The notes: generated by a model not told the origin, from the sequence alone. 29,396 bases of DNA from JAWXUT01 sp044426075 (GCA_044426075.1 JAWXUT010000008.1:1-29396); one strand, 5' to 3'. Shown: positions 13,723 to 23,632, numbered from the stretch's first letter. Made by a program: numbers and translations.

Positions 13723-15021
13723 ATGGAATTTTATAAGATATTATTGCCAGTAGGTTTAATAATGCTAATATCTAAATTGCTTGGTATCGGTTTGAAAAGA
13801 ATCGGCTTGCCACAAGTTATTGGTATGCTTATTGCGGGTGTTGTTGTAGGGCTTATAAATTATATTCCTAACCAAATCATTTTAGATGATTCAGTGCTAG
13901 AAGGAATTTCATTTATAGCAAAAATTGGCGTTGTGCTAATTATGTTTTCTGCCGGTATAGAAACAGATTTAAAGCAAATTAAAAGCACAGGCATTGCTTC
14001 AATTGCAATAACCGTTATGGGTGTTGTGCTTCCTATGGGATTAGGATTTGTTGTTGCGGCTGCATTTAACGGTGGATTTAGTGATATGACGCAAGAAAAT
14101 GTGCTTCATAACCTTTTTTATGGCGTAATTTTAACTGCGACTTCGGTTAGTGTTACCGTTGCAACTTTAAAAGAAATAGGTAAATTAAATAGTAAAGTGG
14201 GTGCAGCTATTGTTTCTGCGGCTATTATAGACGATATTATCGGCATAATTATCTTGTCATTTGTGCTTGGACTAAGTGAAACAAGTGGCGGTTCATTTAC
14301 AGACTTTGCAAGCAGCCCTTATATGGTTATTGTTAAGACATTTGCGTTTTTCGTATTCGCATTGATTATTGCGCTTGCTATAAGATATGTATTCAAGTGG
14401 ATGGATAAAAAGTGGCCACACAACAGAAGATTGCCTATATTTAGCTTTGCGTTCTGCTTTATTTTTGCATTTGTGTCAGAAGAAGTTTTTGGCGTAGCAG
14501 ATATCACTGGCGCATTTTTAGCAGGACTTATGCTTAGCAATATCCACTCTCGCGAGTATATTGAAAGCAAAATTGACATCAATTGTTATATGCTATTTGC
14601 CCCAGTTTTCTTTGCAAGCATTGGCATAAGCACAGACTTTAGTGCAATTGATAGCAGTATGTTGGCATTCGGATTGGTGCTTATTGCAACTGGAATGTTT
14701 GCTAAACTTGCGGGTTGTGCGTTTGGTGCAAAGATATGCGGTATGAGCAATCGCGACAGTTATCGTATCGGATTAGGTATGATGGCTCGCGCAGAAGTTG
14801 CCCTTGTTTGTGCACAAAAAGGTGTAGAAGCGGGTATTATTGAATCCACCATTATGCCATTTATATTGATACTAATTATGTTGACATCCTTCCTAACACC
14901 ACTACTACTAAGGTTGTCATACAAAAAAGAGTTGGGTCACGATATGCCACCACTTGGCACAACAATGGGAGAGATGTTTAATGATCCCAATATTAAGTCG
15001 GGTCAAACAGAAATACGATAA
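13723..15021 (+). CDS. CPA2-type cation:proton antiporter (Na_H_Exchanger family)
   Basis: A 432-residue membrane protein with about 12-13 helices. VGLIMLISKLLGIGLKRIGLPQVIGMLIAGVVVG at the N-terminus (residues 7-40) and ISFIAKIGVVLIMFSAGIE next are family hallmarks. AAIIDDIIGIIILSF near residue 168 carries the adjacent Asp pair of electrogenic CPA2 antiporters. It would exchange Na+ or K+ for H+. There is no TrkA-N or KTN domain, so ligand gating of the KefB type is not indicated. ATG 13723 is preferred over an ATG 36 bases upstream because GAGGT sits 6 bases before it. It is followed by a strong bidirectional terminator. Confidence 0.9.
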   Translation: MEFYKILLPVGLIMLISKLLGIGLKRIGLPQVIGMLIAGVVVGLINYIPNQIILDDSVLEGISFIAKIGVVLIMFSAGIETDLKQIKSTGIASIAITVMGVVLPMGLGFVVAAAFNGGFSDMTQENVLHNLFYGVILTATSVSVTVATLKEIGKLNSKVGAAIVSAAIIDDIIGIIILSFVLGLSETSGGSFTDFASSPYMVIVKTFAFFVFALIIALAIRYVFKWMDKKWPHNRRLPIFSFAFCFIFAFVSEEVFGVADITGAFLAGLMLSNIHSREYIESKIDINCYMLFAPVFFASIGISTDFSAIDSSMLAFGLVLIATGMFAKLAGCAFGAKICGMSNRDSYRIGLGMMARAEVALVCAQKGVEAGIIESTIMPFILILIMLTSFLTPLLLRLSYKKELGHDMPPLGTTMGEMFNDPNIKSGQTEIR

Positions 15022-15023
15022 AC

Positions 15024-15049
15024 AAAAAAGGGCTGTGATGCCCTTTTTT
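15024..15049. terminator. Bidirectional terminator between the antiporter and the pyr operon
   Basis: A6-GGGC-TGTGAT-GCCC-T6 hairpin (stem GGGC 15030-15033 / GCCC 15040-15043 plus A/T extension). It serves the antiporter on plus and, about 90 bp past pyrE, the pyr operon on minus. Confidence 0.85.
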
Positions 15050-15078
15050 AAAATAAATAAATTATAATAAGAATCCAT

Positions 15079-15133
15079 AATTCGCGTAAGCGATTTTCAT
15101 TAGCGCGAGCTAATTTCATTGCATTTTAATGCA
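15079..15133 (+). other. Row of three small hairpins after pyrE
   Basis: In 55 bases lie TCGC-GTAA-GCGA, ATTAGC-GCGA-GCTAAT and TGCAT-TTTA-ATGCA. On the plus strand the first two loops fit the GNRA tetraloop rule. They are not followed by T-runs, so they are not terminators themselves. They may stabilise the 3' end of the pyr mRNA or be remnants of an intergenic repeat. Confidence 0.5.
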
Positions 15134-15135
15134 GT

Positions 15136-15801
15136 TTATCCTCTCCAGCTCTCATCTTGTGGATTGCTGATAAATTTTAGCACCATAGCCTTTTCTTCAG
15201 CTGTTATGTAACCACTGTTTACTGCAACTGTTGTTAGTGCGTTGATGTCACTTAGTGAGTGGTTAATTACACCCGCATCTTGCAACCTTTGCACACCTTT
15301 TTTTAGTGTATATGTAAATATTGATACAATACCCAATACGTTTGCACCGCTTGCGCGCAATGTTTCTACTACTTCAATTGATGAACCGCCAGTTGAAATT
15401 AAATCTTCAATAACAACAACCTTTTTGCCAGTTGGATTTGCACCCTCAATTTGATTGTTTCTGCCGTGAGCTTTTGCACTGCCTCTTACATATCCCATTG
15501 GCAAGTCTAATATTTCACTTACTATGGCTGCGTGTGGAATACCCGCTGTTGAGGTTCCCATTACAACTTCAGCTTCTGCAAAATACTCTTTTACATATGT
15601 TGCTAAACTCTCTTCCACAATATGCCTTACTGCGGGATCAGATAATGTTAGTCTGTTGTCACAATAAATTGGACTTTTTATGCCAGATGCCCATGTAAAT
15701 GGATCTTGTGGCTTCAAAAATACGGCTTGTATTTTAAGTAATGCTTCCGCTACTTTGTCGCCAACTGTTGCTATATCTACATTATTAATATTGTAATTCA
15801 T
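15136..15801 (-). CDS. pyrE: Orotate phosphoribosyltransferase
   Basis: A 221-residue type I phosphoribosyltransferase that joins orotate and PRPP to orotidine 5'-phosphate. The PRPP-binding motif VVVIEDLISTGGSS is at about residues 123-136. The N-terminal segment FTWASGIKSPIYCDNR carries the substrate-site SGxxSPxYxDNR pattern. It is the last gene of the pyr operon. Its ribosome binding site (AGGAGA) overlaps the TAG stop of pyrF, so translation is coupled. The start ATG 15801 is the only one with this signal. Confidence 0.96.
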   Translation of the reverse strand: MNYNINNVDIATVGDKVAEALLKIQAVFLKPQDPFTWASGIKSPIYCDNRLTLSDPAVRHIVEESLATYVKEYFAEAEVVMGTSTAGIPHAAIVSEILDLPMGYVRGSAKAHGRNNQIEGANPTGKKVVVIEDLISTGGSSIEVVETLRASGANVLGIVSIFTYTLKKGVQRLQDAGVINHSLSDINALTTVAVNSGYITAEEKAMVLKFISNPQDESWRG

Positions 15802-15809
15802 AATTTCTC

Positions 15810-16505
15810 CTAACTGCAGAACTCTGCCATTGCTTTTTTGTATGCTGCAAGTGGGTCACTTGCGCCCGTTATGCTTCTGCCAACAACTATGTATGTGCTA
15901 CCCAACTCTTTTGCATATGCTGGGGTGGCAATACGTTTTTGATCGCCCACGCTGTCACCCGCAAACCTTATGCCGGGGGTGATACTTTGCAATCCCAACT
16001 CTTTAATGATTGGTGCTTCTAGTGGTGAACATACAACGCCGTCAAGCCCCGCTTTTTTTGCGTTTAATGCGTAATGTTTTACTGTTTCTGCCATTGGGGT
16101 TGTAATTAACAACTCTTCTTCTAACACAGTTTGGCTAGTTGATGTAAGTTGTGTAACTGCAATTAGTTCTGGTCTTTTTCTGCCAGCGGAACCCTCTTCA
16201 AGTCCCTTAACTGCGGCTTCCATCATTGCAACTCCGCCCGATGCGTGTACATTTGTGATATCTACCCCAAGTATTGCCAAATTTTTCATTGCACTATATA
16301 CTGTGTGTGGAATATCGTGCAACTTTAAATCTAAAAAGATTCTGCAACCCTTTTCTTTTAACTCGGTTACAATTGAAGGCCCTTCTCTGTAGAACATTTC
16401 CATACCGATTTTCAAGTATGGGTTTTCACCCTCAAAGTGTGTTAAAAACTCCATTAGCTCTGTGCGTGATGGAAAATCACAAGCTATAATTACATCTTTA
16501 CCCAT
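15810..16505 (-). CDS. pyrF: Orotidine 5'-phosphate decarboxylase
   Basis: A 231-residue OMP decarboxylase (TIM barrel) making UMP, the final step of de novo synthesis. The catalytic Asp/Lys tetrad segment FLDLKLHDIPHT is at about residues 55-66. TPGIRFAGDSVGDQKR near residue 181 and VVGRSITGASDP near 207 bind phosphate. The start codon overlaps the pyrD stop (8-base overlap, 16498-16505), with a GGGAG-type site inside pyrD. Length and motifs match the bacterial group-I enzyme. Confidence 0.96.
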   Translation of the reverse strand: MGKDVIIACDFPSRTELMEFLTHFEGENPYLKIGMEMFYREGPSIVTELKEKGCRIFLDLKLHDIPHTVYSAMKNLAILGVDITNVHASGGVAMMEAAVKGLEEGSAGRKRPELIAVTQLTSTSQTVLEEELLITTPMAETVKHYALNAKKAGLDGVVCSPLEAPIIKELGLQSITPGIRFAGDSVGDQKRIATPAYAKELGSTYIVVGRSITGASDPLAAYKKAMAEFCS

Positions 16506-17415
16506 TGTGCGCTCTCCCTATAATGTTTGATAGTTTATCTATATTTAATTCTGCCATAACTTGTGGCAAATCTTCTATTATCTTTTTGCAAGCATATGGG
16601 TCAATTAGGTTTTGGCTACCTATCATAACCGCCGTTGCACCCGCATACATCATCTCAATTACGTCATATGCACTAGTTATGCCGCCCATACCTATAATTG
16701 GAATACTTACCGCTTCATACACTTCATATACCATACGCACCGCTACTGGGAACACCGCTGGCCCGCTATATCCGCCCTTTTTAACAGATATAATTGGGCG
16801 TGCTGTACGCAAGTTTAAACGCATACCTACAAGTGTATTTATTAGACTTATTGCATCTGCTCCCGCCCTTTCAACTGCCAACGCCATTTCTACAATATTT
16901 GTTACATTGGGTGACAACTTTACAATAATAGGGATACTAGATACCTCTTTTACTGCTTTTACAAGTTCATATGCAACATCAGGATTTACCCCAAATGCCA
17001 TACCACCACCGCTTACGTTAGGGCAAGAAATATTAAGTTCTATTGCCATAACTTGAGGGTTTTTACAAAGTATTTCAACCGCACCAACATACTCTTCTCT
17101 GCTATGTCCACCAACGTTTGCAATTACCTTTTTATCATATATTTTTTGTAGTTTAGGGATTTCGATTTCATTAACCGCTTTTGCACCTGGGTTTTGCAAA
17201 CCGATTGCATTTATCATTCCCATTGGGCACTCTGCAATACGTGGCAAAGGATTGCCATAGCGTGCTTCAAGTGTTGTTCCCTTTAAAGATATTGATCCTA
17301 AAATATTTATATCATATATATCGTTAAATTCGTGACCAAATCCAAATGTGCCAGAAGCGGGAATTACTGGATTTATAAGTTCATTCCCCAATAAATTAAC
17401 TGCTAGCTTATTCAT
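16498..17415 (-). CDS. pyrD: Dihydroorotate dehydrogenase 1B, catalytic subunit
   Basis: A 305-residue FMN barrel of the class 1B enzyme. ELNISCPNVSGGG near residue 127 carries the active-site Cys typical of class 1, and SGTFGFGHEF near residue 21 and GMGGITSAYD near 240 contact FMN. The adjacent pyrK makes it the NAD+-linked heterotetramer type. ATG 17415 is chosen: GGAGGTG lies 6-7 bases upstream inside pyrK, and it overlaps the pyrK stop by 8 bases. An upstream open extension merely overlaps pyrK. Confidence 0.95.
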   Translation of the reverse strand: MNKLAVNLLGNELINPVIPASGTFGFGHEFNDIYDINILGSISLKGTTLEARYGNPLPRIAECPMGMINAIGLQNPGAKAVNEIEIPKLQKIYDKKVIANVGGHSREEYVGAVEILCKNPQVMAIELNISCPNVSGGGMAFGVNPDVAYELVKAVKEVSSIPIIVKLSPNVTNIVEMALAVERAGADAISLINTLVGMRLNLRTARPIISVKKGGYSGPAVFPVAVRMVYEVYEAVSIPIIGMGGITSAYDVIEMMYAGATAVMIGSQNLIDPYACKKIIEDLPQVMAELNIDKLSNIIGRAHNG

Positions 17416-18139
17416 CAAAAAGCACCTCCGTTGCTGTAAACACTGGACCTTCTTTGCACACTCTTTTGTATCCTGAAGTTGTCTTGATACTGCAACCCAT
17501 ACAAGCGCCAAAGCCACAACCCATTCTTGCTTCTAAGGATAATTCACCTTTTCCGCTGAAACCAGCAAGCGCCTTTAACATAACCATAGGCCCGCAAGCG
17601 TGATAATAATCATAGCTTAAATTTAGCTCTTTAAGCACGCTAACCGCGTTGCCTTTATTGCCAAAACTGCCGTCATCTGTTGCGATAATCACCTCACCAA
17701 GTGCTGAAAATTCATCATAGCAGAACATCTCACTCTTGTTTCTGAATCCAAGTATAATTGTAGGGGTGATGCCAAGTTGATTGTATTCTTTTGCTAGTTG
17801 CAACATAGGTGCGCAACCAATTCCGCCGCCAATTAGCAGTGGATTTTTTGCCTTTGTAAGGTTAAATGTGTTGCCAAGGTCGCACAATACGCTTAATTTG
17901 GTGCCAATTTGCATATATGCCATATCGCGCGTGCCGCTACCCACAACTTTATAAATTAAAGTTAGTTCGTCTTTTGTGCAACTTGCTACGCTAAAAGGTC
18001 TGCGCAAAAAGTAGTTAGGTACGCTAACTTCCACAAACTGCCCCGCCTTCATCTGTAGGTTTTCGCCCGCAAGCACCATTTTATACATAGTTTCATTTAG
18101 TGCAATGTGGCTTTTAATTGTAAGTAAACACTCTTTCAT
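17408..18139 (-). CDS. pyrK: Dihydroorotate dehydrogenase 1B, electron-transfer subunit
   Basis: A 243-residue FAD/[2Fe-2S] protein. The N-terminal ferredoxin-reductase-like FAD domain has RRPFSVASC near residue 46, and the NAD domain has LLIGGGIGCAPMLQLA near residue 103. The C-terminal cluster ligands are in CGFGACMGC and a Cys in KRVCKEGPVF. It passes electrons from PyrD's FMN to NAD+. Start ATG 18139 follows the carB stop by 12 bases with GAGGC upstream. Confidence 0.95.
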   Translation of the reverse strand: MKECLLTIKSHIALNETMYKMVLAGENLQMKAGQFVEVSVPNYFLRRPFSVASCTKDELTLIYKVVGSGTRDMAYMQIGTKLSVLCDLGNTFNLTKAKNPLLIGGGIGCAPMLQLAKEYNQLGITPTIILGFRNKSEMFCYDEFSALGEVIIATDDGSFGNKGNAVSVLKELNLSYDYYHACGPMVMLKALAGFSGKGELSLEARMGCGFGACMGCSIKTTSGYKRVCKEGPVFTATEVLFDE

Positions 18140-18151
18140 ACTGCCTCTTTA

Positions 18152-21100
18152 TTATGAATCAATAGTTGAAACGCCCATTGTCATATCCGCAAGCACATCA
18201 ATAAGCACTTTTACTGTGTCAAGAGATGTGAACACTGGGATATTGTTTTCAATAGCTGTTCTTCTAATTTCTGAACCATCTTCGCGGTTGGTTTGTTCGT
18301 CTTCACTAATTGTGTTAACTACATAAGTTACATAACCTTTGCGAAGCGCGTGCAAGATTTCTTCACTGCCGCTAGAGATTTTTTTGCGAATCCTTGTGCG
18401 AATACCCGCCTTTTTAAGGAAACTTGCAGTGCCTTCAGTAGCTTCAATATTAAATCCTAAATCATAGAATCCTTTTATTAATGGAAGCGCTGCCGCTTTA
18501 TCTTTATCGCTAATGGTTGCAAGTACGGTGCCATAGTTAGAAACACGCAAACCGCTTGCTTTAATAGCTTTATAAACTGCGCGATTAAATAAGTCATCAT
18601 AACCAATAGCCTCACCAGTTGATTTCATTTCGGGTGAAAGTACCGCATCAAGTCCCGTTAGTTTTGTGTATGAGAAGGTTGGAGCCTTAACATACCACCT
18701 CTTTTTGCTTGGATAAACGCCAGTGTAGCCCAATTCTTTAAGCGTGCTACCTAACATAACTTTTGTTGAAATGTTAGCAATAGCTGCCCCCGTTGTTTTT
18801 GCAAGGAAAGGTACAGTTCGGCTACTACGTGGATTAACTTCAATAATAAACACCTTGTTGTTTTGGTCTACTACAAACTGAATATTAAAAGGTCCTTTTA
18901 TTTTAAGTGCGATACCTATTTTATTTGTATATTCAACAACAGTATCCTTAACATCTTTTGTAAGTGAATATGGTGGATAAACGCTCATTGAGTCACCACT
19001 ATGAACACCCGCTCTTTCAATATGCTCCATTATACCTGGAATAAATACTTCGTTGCCGTCACAAATTGCATCAACTTCACACTCTTTACCAACAATGTAT
19101 TTATCGATAAGTACTGGGTGTTTAGGATTGAACTTTACGGCTTCAGCTAAACGAGTTTTTAGTGTGCGGTCATCGTAAACAATGTGCATCATTCTGCCAC
19201 CTAGCACAAATGATGGGCGCATTAATACTGGATATCCAATTGTAGCGGCTGCTTTTAGTCCGTCTTTTATATTGTATACTGCCTCGCCTTGTGGCATTGG
19301 AATACTCAAGTTGTTAAGCACTTCTATAAATTTATCCCTATCTTCTGCCATTGCAATTGATTCACTACTGCTACCCAAAATAGTTACGCCCGCTTTGTCA
19401 AGGTCGTCTGCCAAGTTGATAGCTGTTTGTCCACCAAGTGCTACTATTACGCCTTCTGGTTTTTCGTAGTCAACAATGTTCATAACATCTTCAAATGTAA
19501 GTGGTTCAAAGTATAGTTTGTCGCTCAATGTGTAGTCAGTTGAAACGGTTTCTGGATTGTTGTTTATTATAATCGCTTCGTATCCCGCCTCTTGAATTGC
19601 CCAAACTGCGTGAACTGTGCTGTAGTCAAACTCAACACCTTGTCCGATACGGATAGGGCCACTACCTAGTACTACAACTTTTTTGCGACCACTTACGCGA
19701 CTTTCATTTTCAGTTTCATATGTGCCGTAAAAATATGGAATATATGAATCAAATTCTGAAGCACAAGTGTCAATCATCTTATAAACTGGATAAATAGCGT
19801 GCTCTTTACGCATTTTGTAGATTACATCAAACGTTGTATTCCAGCAATCTGCAATATATTCGTCACTAAATCCGATACGTTTTGCAGCTTTTAGTGTGTC
19901 TAGGTCGTTTACATTGTCTGCAATAACCTTTTCAAACTTAACAATGTTGTGGATTTTTTCTAAGAAGAAACTGTCGATTTTTGTAAGCATATACAAATAA
20001 TCTAGGCTAACACCTCTACGGAACGCTTCAGCTAAGCCAAAAATACGCTCATCTGTGTTTTCCTCAATAAAAGCGATTAGCTCTTCGTCACTCAAATCGT
20101 CAAGTTTTGATATGTATAGATGATTAATGCCAAGCTCTAATGAACGGATAGCTTTTAGCAATGATTCTTCAGTAGTTCTACCTATGCTCATAACTTCGCC
20201 AGTCGCCTTCATTTGTGTGCTTAATTTACGGCTTGCCTTGTTGAACTTGTCAAATGGGAAGCGAGGAATCTTGCTTACAACATAGTCAAGAGTAGGTTCA
20301 AATGATGCAAGTGTGTTTGCAATCTTAATTTCGTCAAGCCTCAAGCCAGTTGCAATTTTTGCAGAAACCCTTGCGATTGGGTATCCACTTGCCTTACTTG
20401 CGAGTGCCGAACTGCGACTTACACGAGGATTTACTTCAATTACAAAGTATTCAAATGACTGTGGGTCAAGTGAAAATTGCACGTTACAACCACCCTCGAT
20501 TTTAAGTGCTCTTATGATTTTTAATGCGCTGTTACGCAACATTTGATATTCTTTATTTGTTAGTGTTTGGCTAGGAGCTACAACAATTGAGTCACCAGTG
20601 TGCACGCCAACTGGGTCAAGGTTCTCCATATTACATACAACTAATGCTGTATCGTTTGCGTCACGCAAAACTTCATATTCAATTTCTTTAAACCCTTTTA
20701 TGGATTTTTCAACTAGAACTTGTCCTACTGGTGAAAGTTTAAGCGCATTTTTTGCAAGCTCGTGCAACTCTTCATCGTCATCAGCAAATCCGCCGCCCGT
20801 GCCACCTAGTGTAAATGCAGGGCGCAAAATAACTGGATATCCAATTTTTGCTGCCGCTTCTTTGCACTCCTCAATTGACACTGCTGTGTATGCTTCAAGT
20901 ACGGGTTCGCCAATTTTCTCACACAAGTCTTTAAATAGTTGCCTATCTTCAGCTTGGCTAATTGCCTCGTATTTTGTGCCTAGCATCTCTACTCCGCACT
21001 CATCTAAAATGCCCTTTGTAAACAACTGCATTCCGATATTCAAACCAGTTTGTCCGCCGATACTACATAGCAATCCGTCTGGGCGTTCCATACGAATTAT

Positions 21101-21328
21101 ACGTGCAACGTGCTCAAGATCAAGTGGTTCCATATAAATTCTGTCTGCAATTTTTGTATCTGTCATAATAGTTGCAGGGTTGCTGTTTACAAGAATAACC
21201 TCATAGCCCTCTTCTTTAAGTGCAAGACAAGCTTGTGTTCCAGCATAATCGAATTCTGCCCCTTGCCCAATAACTATTGGACCAGAGCCTATAACCATTA
21301 TCTTTTTAATATCTGTTCTCTTTGGCAT
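18152..21328 (-). CDS. carB: Carbamoyl-phosphate synthase large subunit
   Basis: A 1058-residue protein of normal length. Two homologous ATP-grasp halves are visible: GSGPIVIGQGAEFDYAGTQA near residue 13 with RPAFTLGGTGGG near 169, and GSGPIRIGQGVEFDYSTVHA near 557 with RPSFVLGGR near 709. The C-terminal MGS-type allosteric domain (from about 930, ATISDKDKAAALPLIKGFYD) is intact, so control by UMP or ornithine-type effectors is possible. It makes carbamoyl phosphate with CarA. The start overlaps the carA end by 23 bases with a very strong GGAGGAAGGA site. Being embedded in pyr genes implies this copy serves pyrimidines rather than arginine. Confidence 0.97.
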   Translation of the reverse strand: MPKRTDIKKIMVIGSGPIVIGQGAEFDYAGTQACLALKEEGYEVILVNSNPATIMTDTKIADRIYMEPLDLEHVARIIRMERPDGLLCSIGGQTGLNIGMQLFTKGILDECGVEMLGTKYEAISQAEDRQLFKDLCEKIGEPVLEAYTAVSIEECKEAAAKIGYPVILRPAFTLGGTGGGFADDDEELHELAKNALKLSPVGQVLVEKSIKGFKEIEYEVLRDANDTALVVCNMENLDPVGVHTGDSIVVAPSQTLTNKEYQMLRNSALKIIRALKIEGGCNVQFSLDPQSFEYFVIEVNPRVSRSSALASKASGYPIARVSAKIATGLRLDEIKIANTLASFEPTLDYVVSKIPRFPFDKFNKASRKLSTQMKATGEVMSIGRTTEESLLKAIRSLELGINHLYISKLDDLSDEELIAFIEENTDERIFGLAEAFRRGVSLDYLYMLTKIDSFFLEKIHNIVKFEKVIADNVNDLDTLKAAKRIGFSDEYIADCWNTTFDVIYKMRKEHAIYPVYKMIDTCASEFDSYIPYFYGTYETENESRVSGRKKVVVLGSGPIRIGQGVEFDYSTVHAVWAIQEAGYEAIIINNNPETVSTDYTLSDKLYFEPLTFEDVMNIVDYEKPEGVIVALGGQTAINLADDLDKAGVTILGSSSESIAMAEDRDKFIEVLNNLSIPMPQGEAVYNIKDGLKAAATIGYPVLMRPSFVLGGRMMHIVYDDRTLKTRLAEAVKFNPKHPVLIDKYIVGKECEVDAICDGNEVFIPGIMEHIERAGVHSGDSMSVYPPYSLTKDVKDTVVEYTNKIGIALKIKGPFNIQFVVDQNNKVFIIEVNPRSSRTVPFLAKTTGAAIANISTKVMLGSTLKELGYTGVYPSKKRWYVKAPTFSYTKLTGLDAVLSPEMKSTGEAIGYDDLFNRAVYKAIKASGLRVSNYGTVLATISDKDKAAALPLIKGFYDLGFNIEATEGTASFLKKAGIRTRIRKKISSGSEEILHALRKGYVTYVVNTISEDEQTNREDGSEIRRTAIENNIPVFTSLDTVKVLIDVLADMTMGVSTIDS

Positions 21329-22415
21329 TATTCCTTCCTCCGAAACTACTCATAAGTTTTGTAAATTGTGTAAATATGTACTCGCTATCTTCTGGACCAG
21401 CAGCACTTTCTGGGTGATATTGTACGCTCAAAATATTGGCATCTTTATTTATCATACCCTCTGCCTCGTTGTCTAGCAAATTTACGTGAGTCAATTCAAG
21501 CGCGGTGTTCTCTAAGCTGTCTTTATCAATTGCGAAACTATGGTTTTGGCTAGTAATTTCTACCTTACCCGTTCTAAGATCCATAACTGGGTGGTTTGCA
21601 CCACGATGACCGAACTTCATTTTATATGTTTTTGCGCCGTGAGCTAGCCCGATTATTTGGTGCCCTAAACAGATACCCAATATTGGAAGCTTGCCTACAA
21701 AGCTCTTAACTACTTCAATTACATTTGTAACACTCTCTGGATCCCCAGGTCCGTTGCTCAAAAACAAACCGTCTGGTTTAAGTCTTGCGATATCTTCAGC
21801 TGTTGTGTCGTGTGGAACCACTATAACATTACAGCCAAATTGGTTCAATTTACGCACGATATTAAGTTTAATTCCGCAGTCAATTGCAACAACGGTGTGT
21901 TGAGGATTGCGAGTTCTGCTATACCACATTTTTTTACAACTTACTTGCTTAACTTGGTCTGTTGCAAGGGTGGTTGCCTTTAGTTCTGCAATACATTCTG
22001 CAATATCACGGTCTGCATCGGTTATCATAACCTTCATACTTCCCTCATCGCGAATCATACGAACAAGTTGCCTTGTATCAATGCCACTTATTCCCGCAGC
22101 GTGATACTCTTGCATAACCTCGCTCAAGGTTTTTGTGTAACGGAAGTTACTTGGAAAATCATTATATTCGCGTACAATAAAGCCAGACATATGCACGCCT
22201 TTTGCCTCATAGTCTTCGTCCGCCAATCCATAGTTGCCTATAAGTGGATAACTCATAACCACTATTTGCCCACAATATGATGGGTCACTCAAAATTTCTT
22301 GATATCCAACCATTGATGTATTGAATACAATTTCTGCAATTCGAGTGTTATCACTGCCGAACCCTTCACCATACATTACTTTGCCGTTTTCCAAAACGAG
22401 CATACGCTTTTTCAT
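21306..22415 (-). CDS. carA: Carbamoyl-phosphate synthase small (glutaminase) subunit
   Basis: A 369-residue protein. The N-terminal CPSase_sm domain begins RMLVLENGKVMYGEGFG, and the C-terminal class I glutamine amidotransferase domain has the nucleophile motif LGICLGHQ near residue 248 and the triad partner VQYHPE near 333. It supplies ammonia from glutamine to CarB. Start ATG 22415 overlaps the pyrC stop (ATGA type) with GGAGG upstream. This separately encoded CPSase sits within the pyr operon, as in B. subtilis pyrAA. Confidence 0.96.
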   Translation of the reverse strand: MKKRMLVLENGKVMYGEGFGSDNTRIAEIVFNTSMVGYQEILSDPSYCGQIVVMSYPLIGNYGLADEDYEAKGVHMSGFIVREYNDFPSNFRYTKTLSEVMQEYHAAGISGIDTRQLVRMIRDEGSMKVMITDADRDIAECIAELKATTLATDQVKQVSCKKMWYSRTRNPQHTVVAIDCGIKLNIVRKLNQFGCNVIVVPHDTTAEDIARLKPDGLFLSNGPGDPESVTNVIEVVKSFVGKLPILGICLGHQIIGLAHGAKTYKMKFGHRGANHPVMDLRTGKVEITSQNHSFAIDKDSLENTALELTHVNLLDNEAEGMINKDANILSVQYHPESAAGPEDSEYIFTQFTKLMSSFGGRNNAKENRY

Positions 22416-23632
22416 CTCAAACCTCCGTGTAAATTGTTGTAAACTACCTTGCCGTCAACCAGTGTTAATACGGCAAACCCGTATAATTCTGCACCGATAA
22501 ATGGGCTGTTTTTGCCACTGCTGACTATATTATTTTTGTTATAAATTCTGCTATTATTAATGTCAAGAACCGCAATATCTGCCGTTGCTCCCACCGCAAC
22601 TTTGCCACTTGGAAGACCAAACCTCTCCGCTGGATTTGTGGTTAACCACGCTTCCATTTGATTGAGCGTTGCCTTGCCCGTACGCACTAAATTGGTGTAT
22701 ATTAATGGAAACAATGTTTCTAACCCGATAATGCCGTTGGGACACAAGTTGTACTCGCGTGACTTTTCTTCCTCCGTGTGAGGTGCGTGGTCGGTTGCAA
22801 CTATTGTTATGCTTCCATCAAGTAACGCATTAAGCACCGCTTCTCTATCCTTATTGCTGCGCAAAGGTGGATTCATTTTAAAGTTTGGGCTCACAATTTC
22901 TTCTTCTGTTAAAAATAAGTGGTGTGGTGTTACTTCTGCAGTTACATCTACGCCGTTTGCCACTGCCTCTTTTAACATACTTACGCATTGCGTTGTTGAT
23001 AAATGGCAAAGATGATACTTTACACCCGTTTCTTTAGCCAAAACTAGCTCTTTTTTGCAAGCTAATATTTCTGCTTCTGGTGTTGTGCCATATCCTTCGC
23101 ACTCCAAATGACTTGCTATAACTTTGTTGTACGCTTTTGCAATTGCCATCGCGTCTTTTAACAAGGTGCCGTCATTTACACAAACGCCGTCATCACTAAA
23201 CCCTTTAACAGTTGGAGCAATGTGCGCCATATCTGTAAGTTCTGCACCCTTTAACCCCTTTGTTACACTGCAAAATGGATAAACTTTTACCACTGCATCG
23301 CGCTCAATTATCTCGTTTATTGTGGATAAATGCACTACACTGTCGGTTGCGGGCATTGTGTTTGGCATTGCCATTATTGTGGTTACTCCGCCACTTGCTG
23401 CACTTTTTGTGCCACTTGCAACGGTCTCTTTTTTAGTAAACCCAGGTTCGCGCAAATGTACGTGCACATCTACTGCTCCCGCCGTTATATATCCGCCTTT
23501 AACATCAATCACTTCTGCACTTGTTGCATCTAAATCACTGCCAATTGCAACAATTTTATCGTTTTCAATAGCAACATCGCGCGCCACTAATGCGTTATCA
23601 ATATTTATGAATCCATTTTTTAATACTATCAT
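22412..23632 (-). CDS. pyrC: Dihydroorotase (class I)
   Basis: A 406-residue amidohydrolase closing carbamoyl aspartate to dihydroorotate. The zinc motif DVHVHLREPGFTKKET (residues about 59-74) is followed by other metal-site segments: ASHLECEG, HLCHLSTTQ and VATDHAPHT. About 406 residues is the class I size found in Gram-positives. The start ATG 23632 overlaps the pyrB TGA (ATGA), so an open extension 29 codons further upstream is rejected as it reads inside pyrB. GGATGG upstream is a modest ribosome binding site, suggesting coupling. Confidence 0.95.
   Translation of the reverse strand: MIVLKNGFINIDNALVARDVAIENDKIVAIGSDLDATSAEVIDVKGGYITAGAVDVHVHLREPGFTKKETVASGTKSAASGGVTTIMAMPNTMPATDSVVHLSTINEIIERDAVVKVYPFCSVTKGLKGAELTDMAHIAPTVKGFSDDGVCVNDGTLLKDAMAIAKAYNKVIASHLECEGYGTTPEAEILACKKELVLAKETGVKYHLCHLSTTQCVSMLKEAVANGVDVTAEVTPHHLFLTEEEIVSPNFKMNPPLRSNKDREAVLNALLDGSITIVATDHAPHTEEEKSREYNLCPNGIIGLETLFPLIYTNLVRTGKATLNQMEAWLTTNPAERFGLPSGKVAVGATADIAVLDINNSRIYNKNNIVSSGKNSPFIGAELYGFAVLTLVDGKVVYNNLHGGLR

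Noticed and set aside
16505..17056. Plus-strand 183-codon frame opposite pyrD
   Set aside because: Antisense shadow of a well-supported enzyme gene; no ribosome binding site and no recognisable protein.
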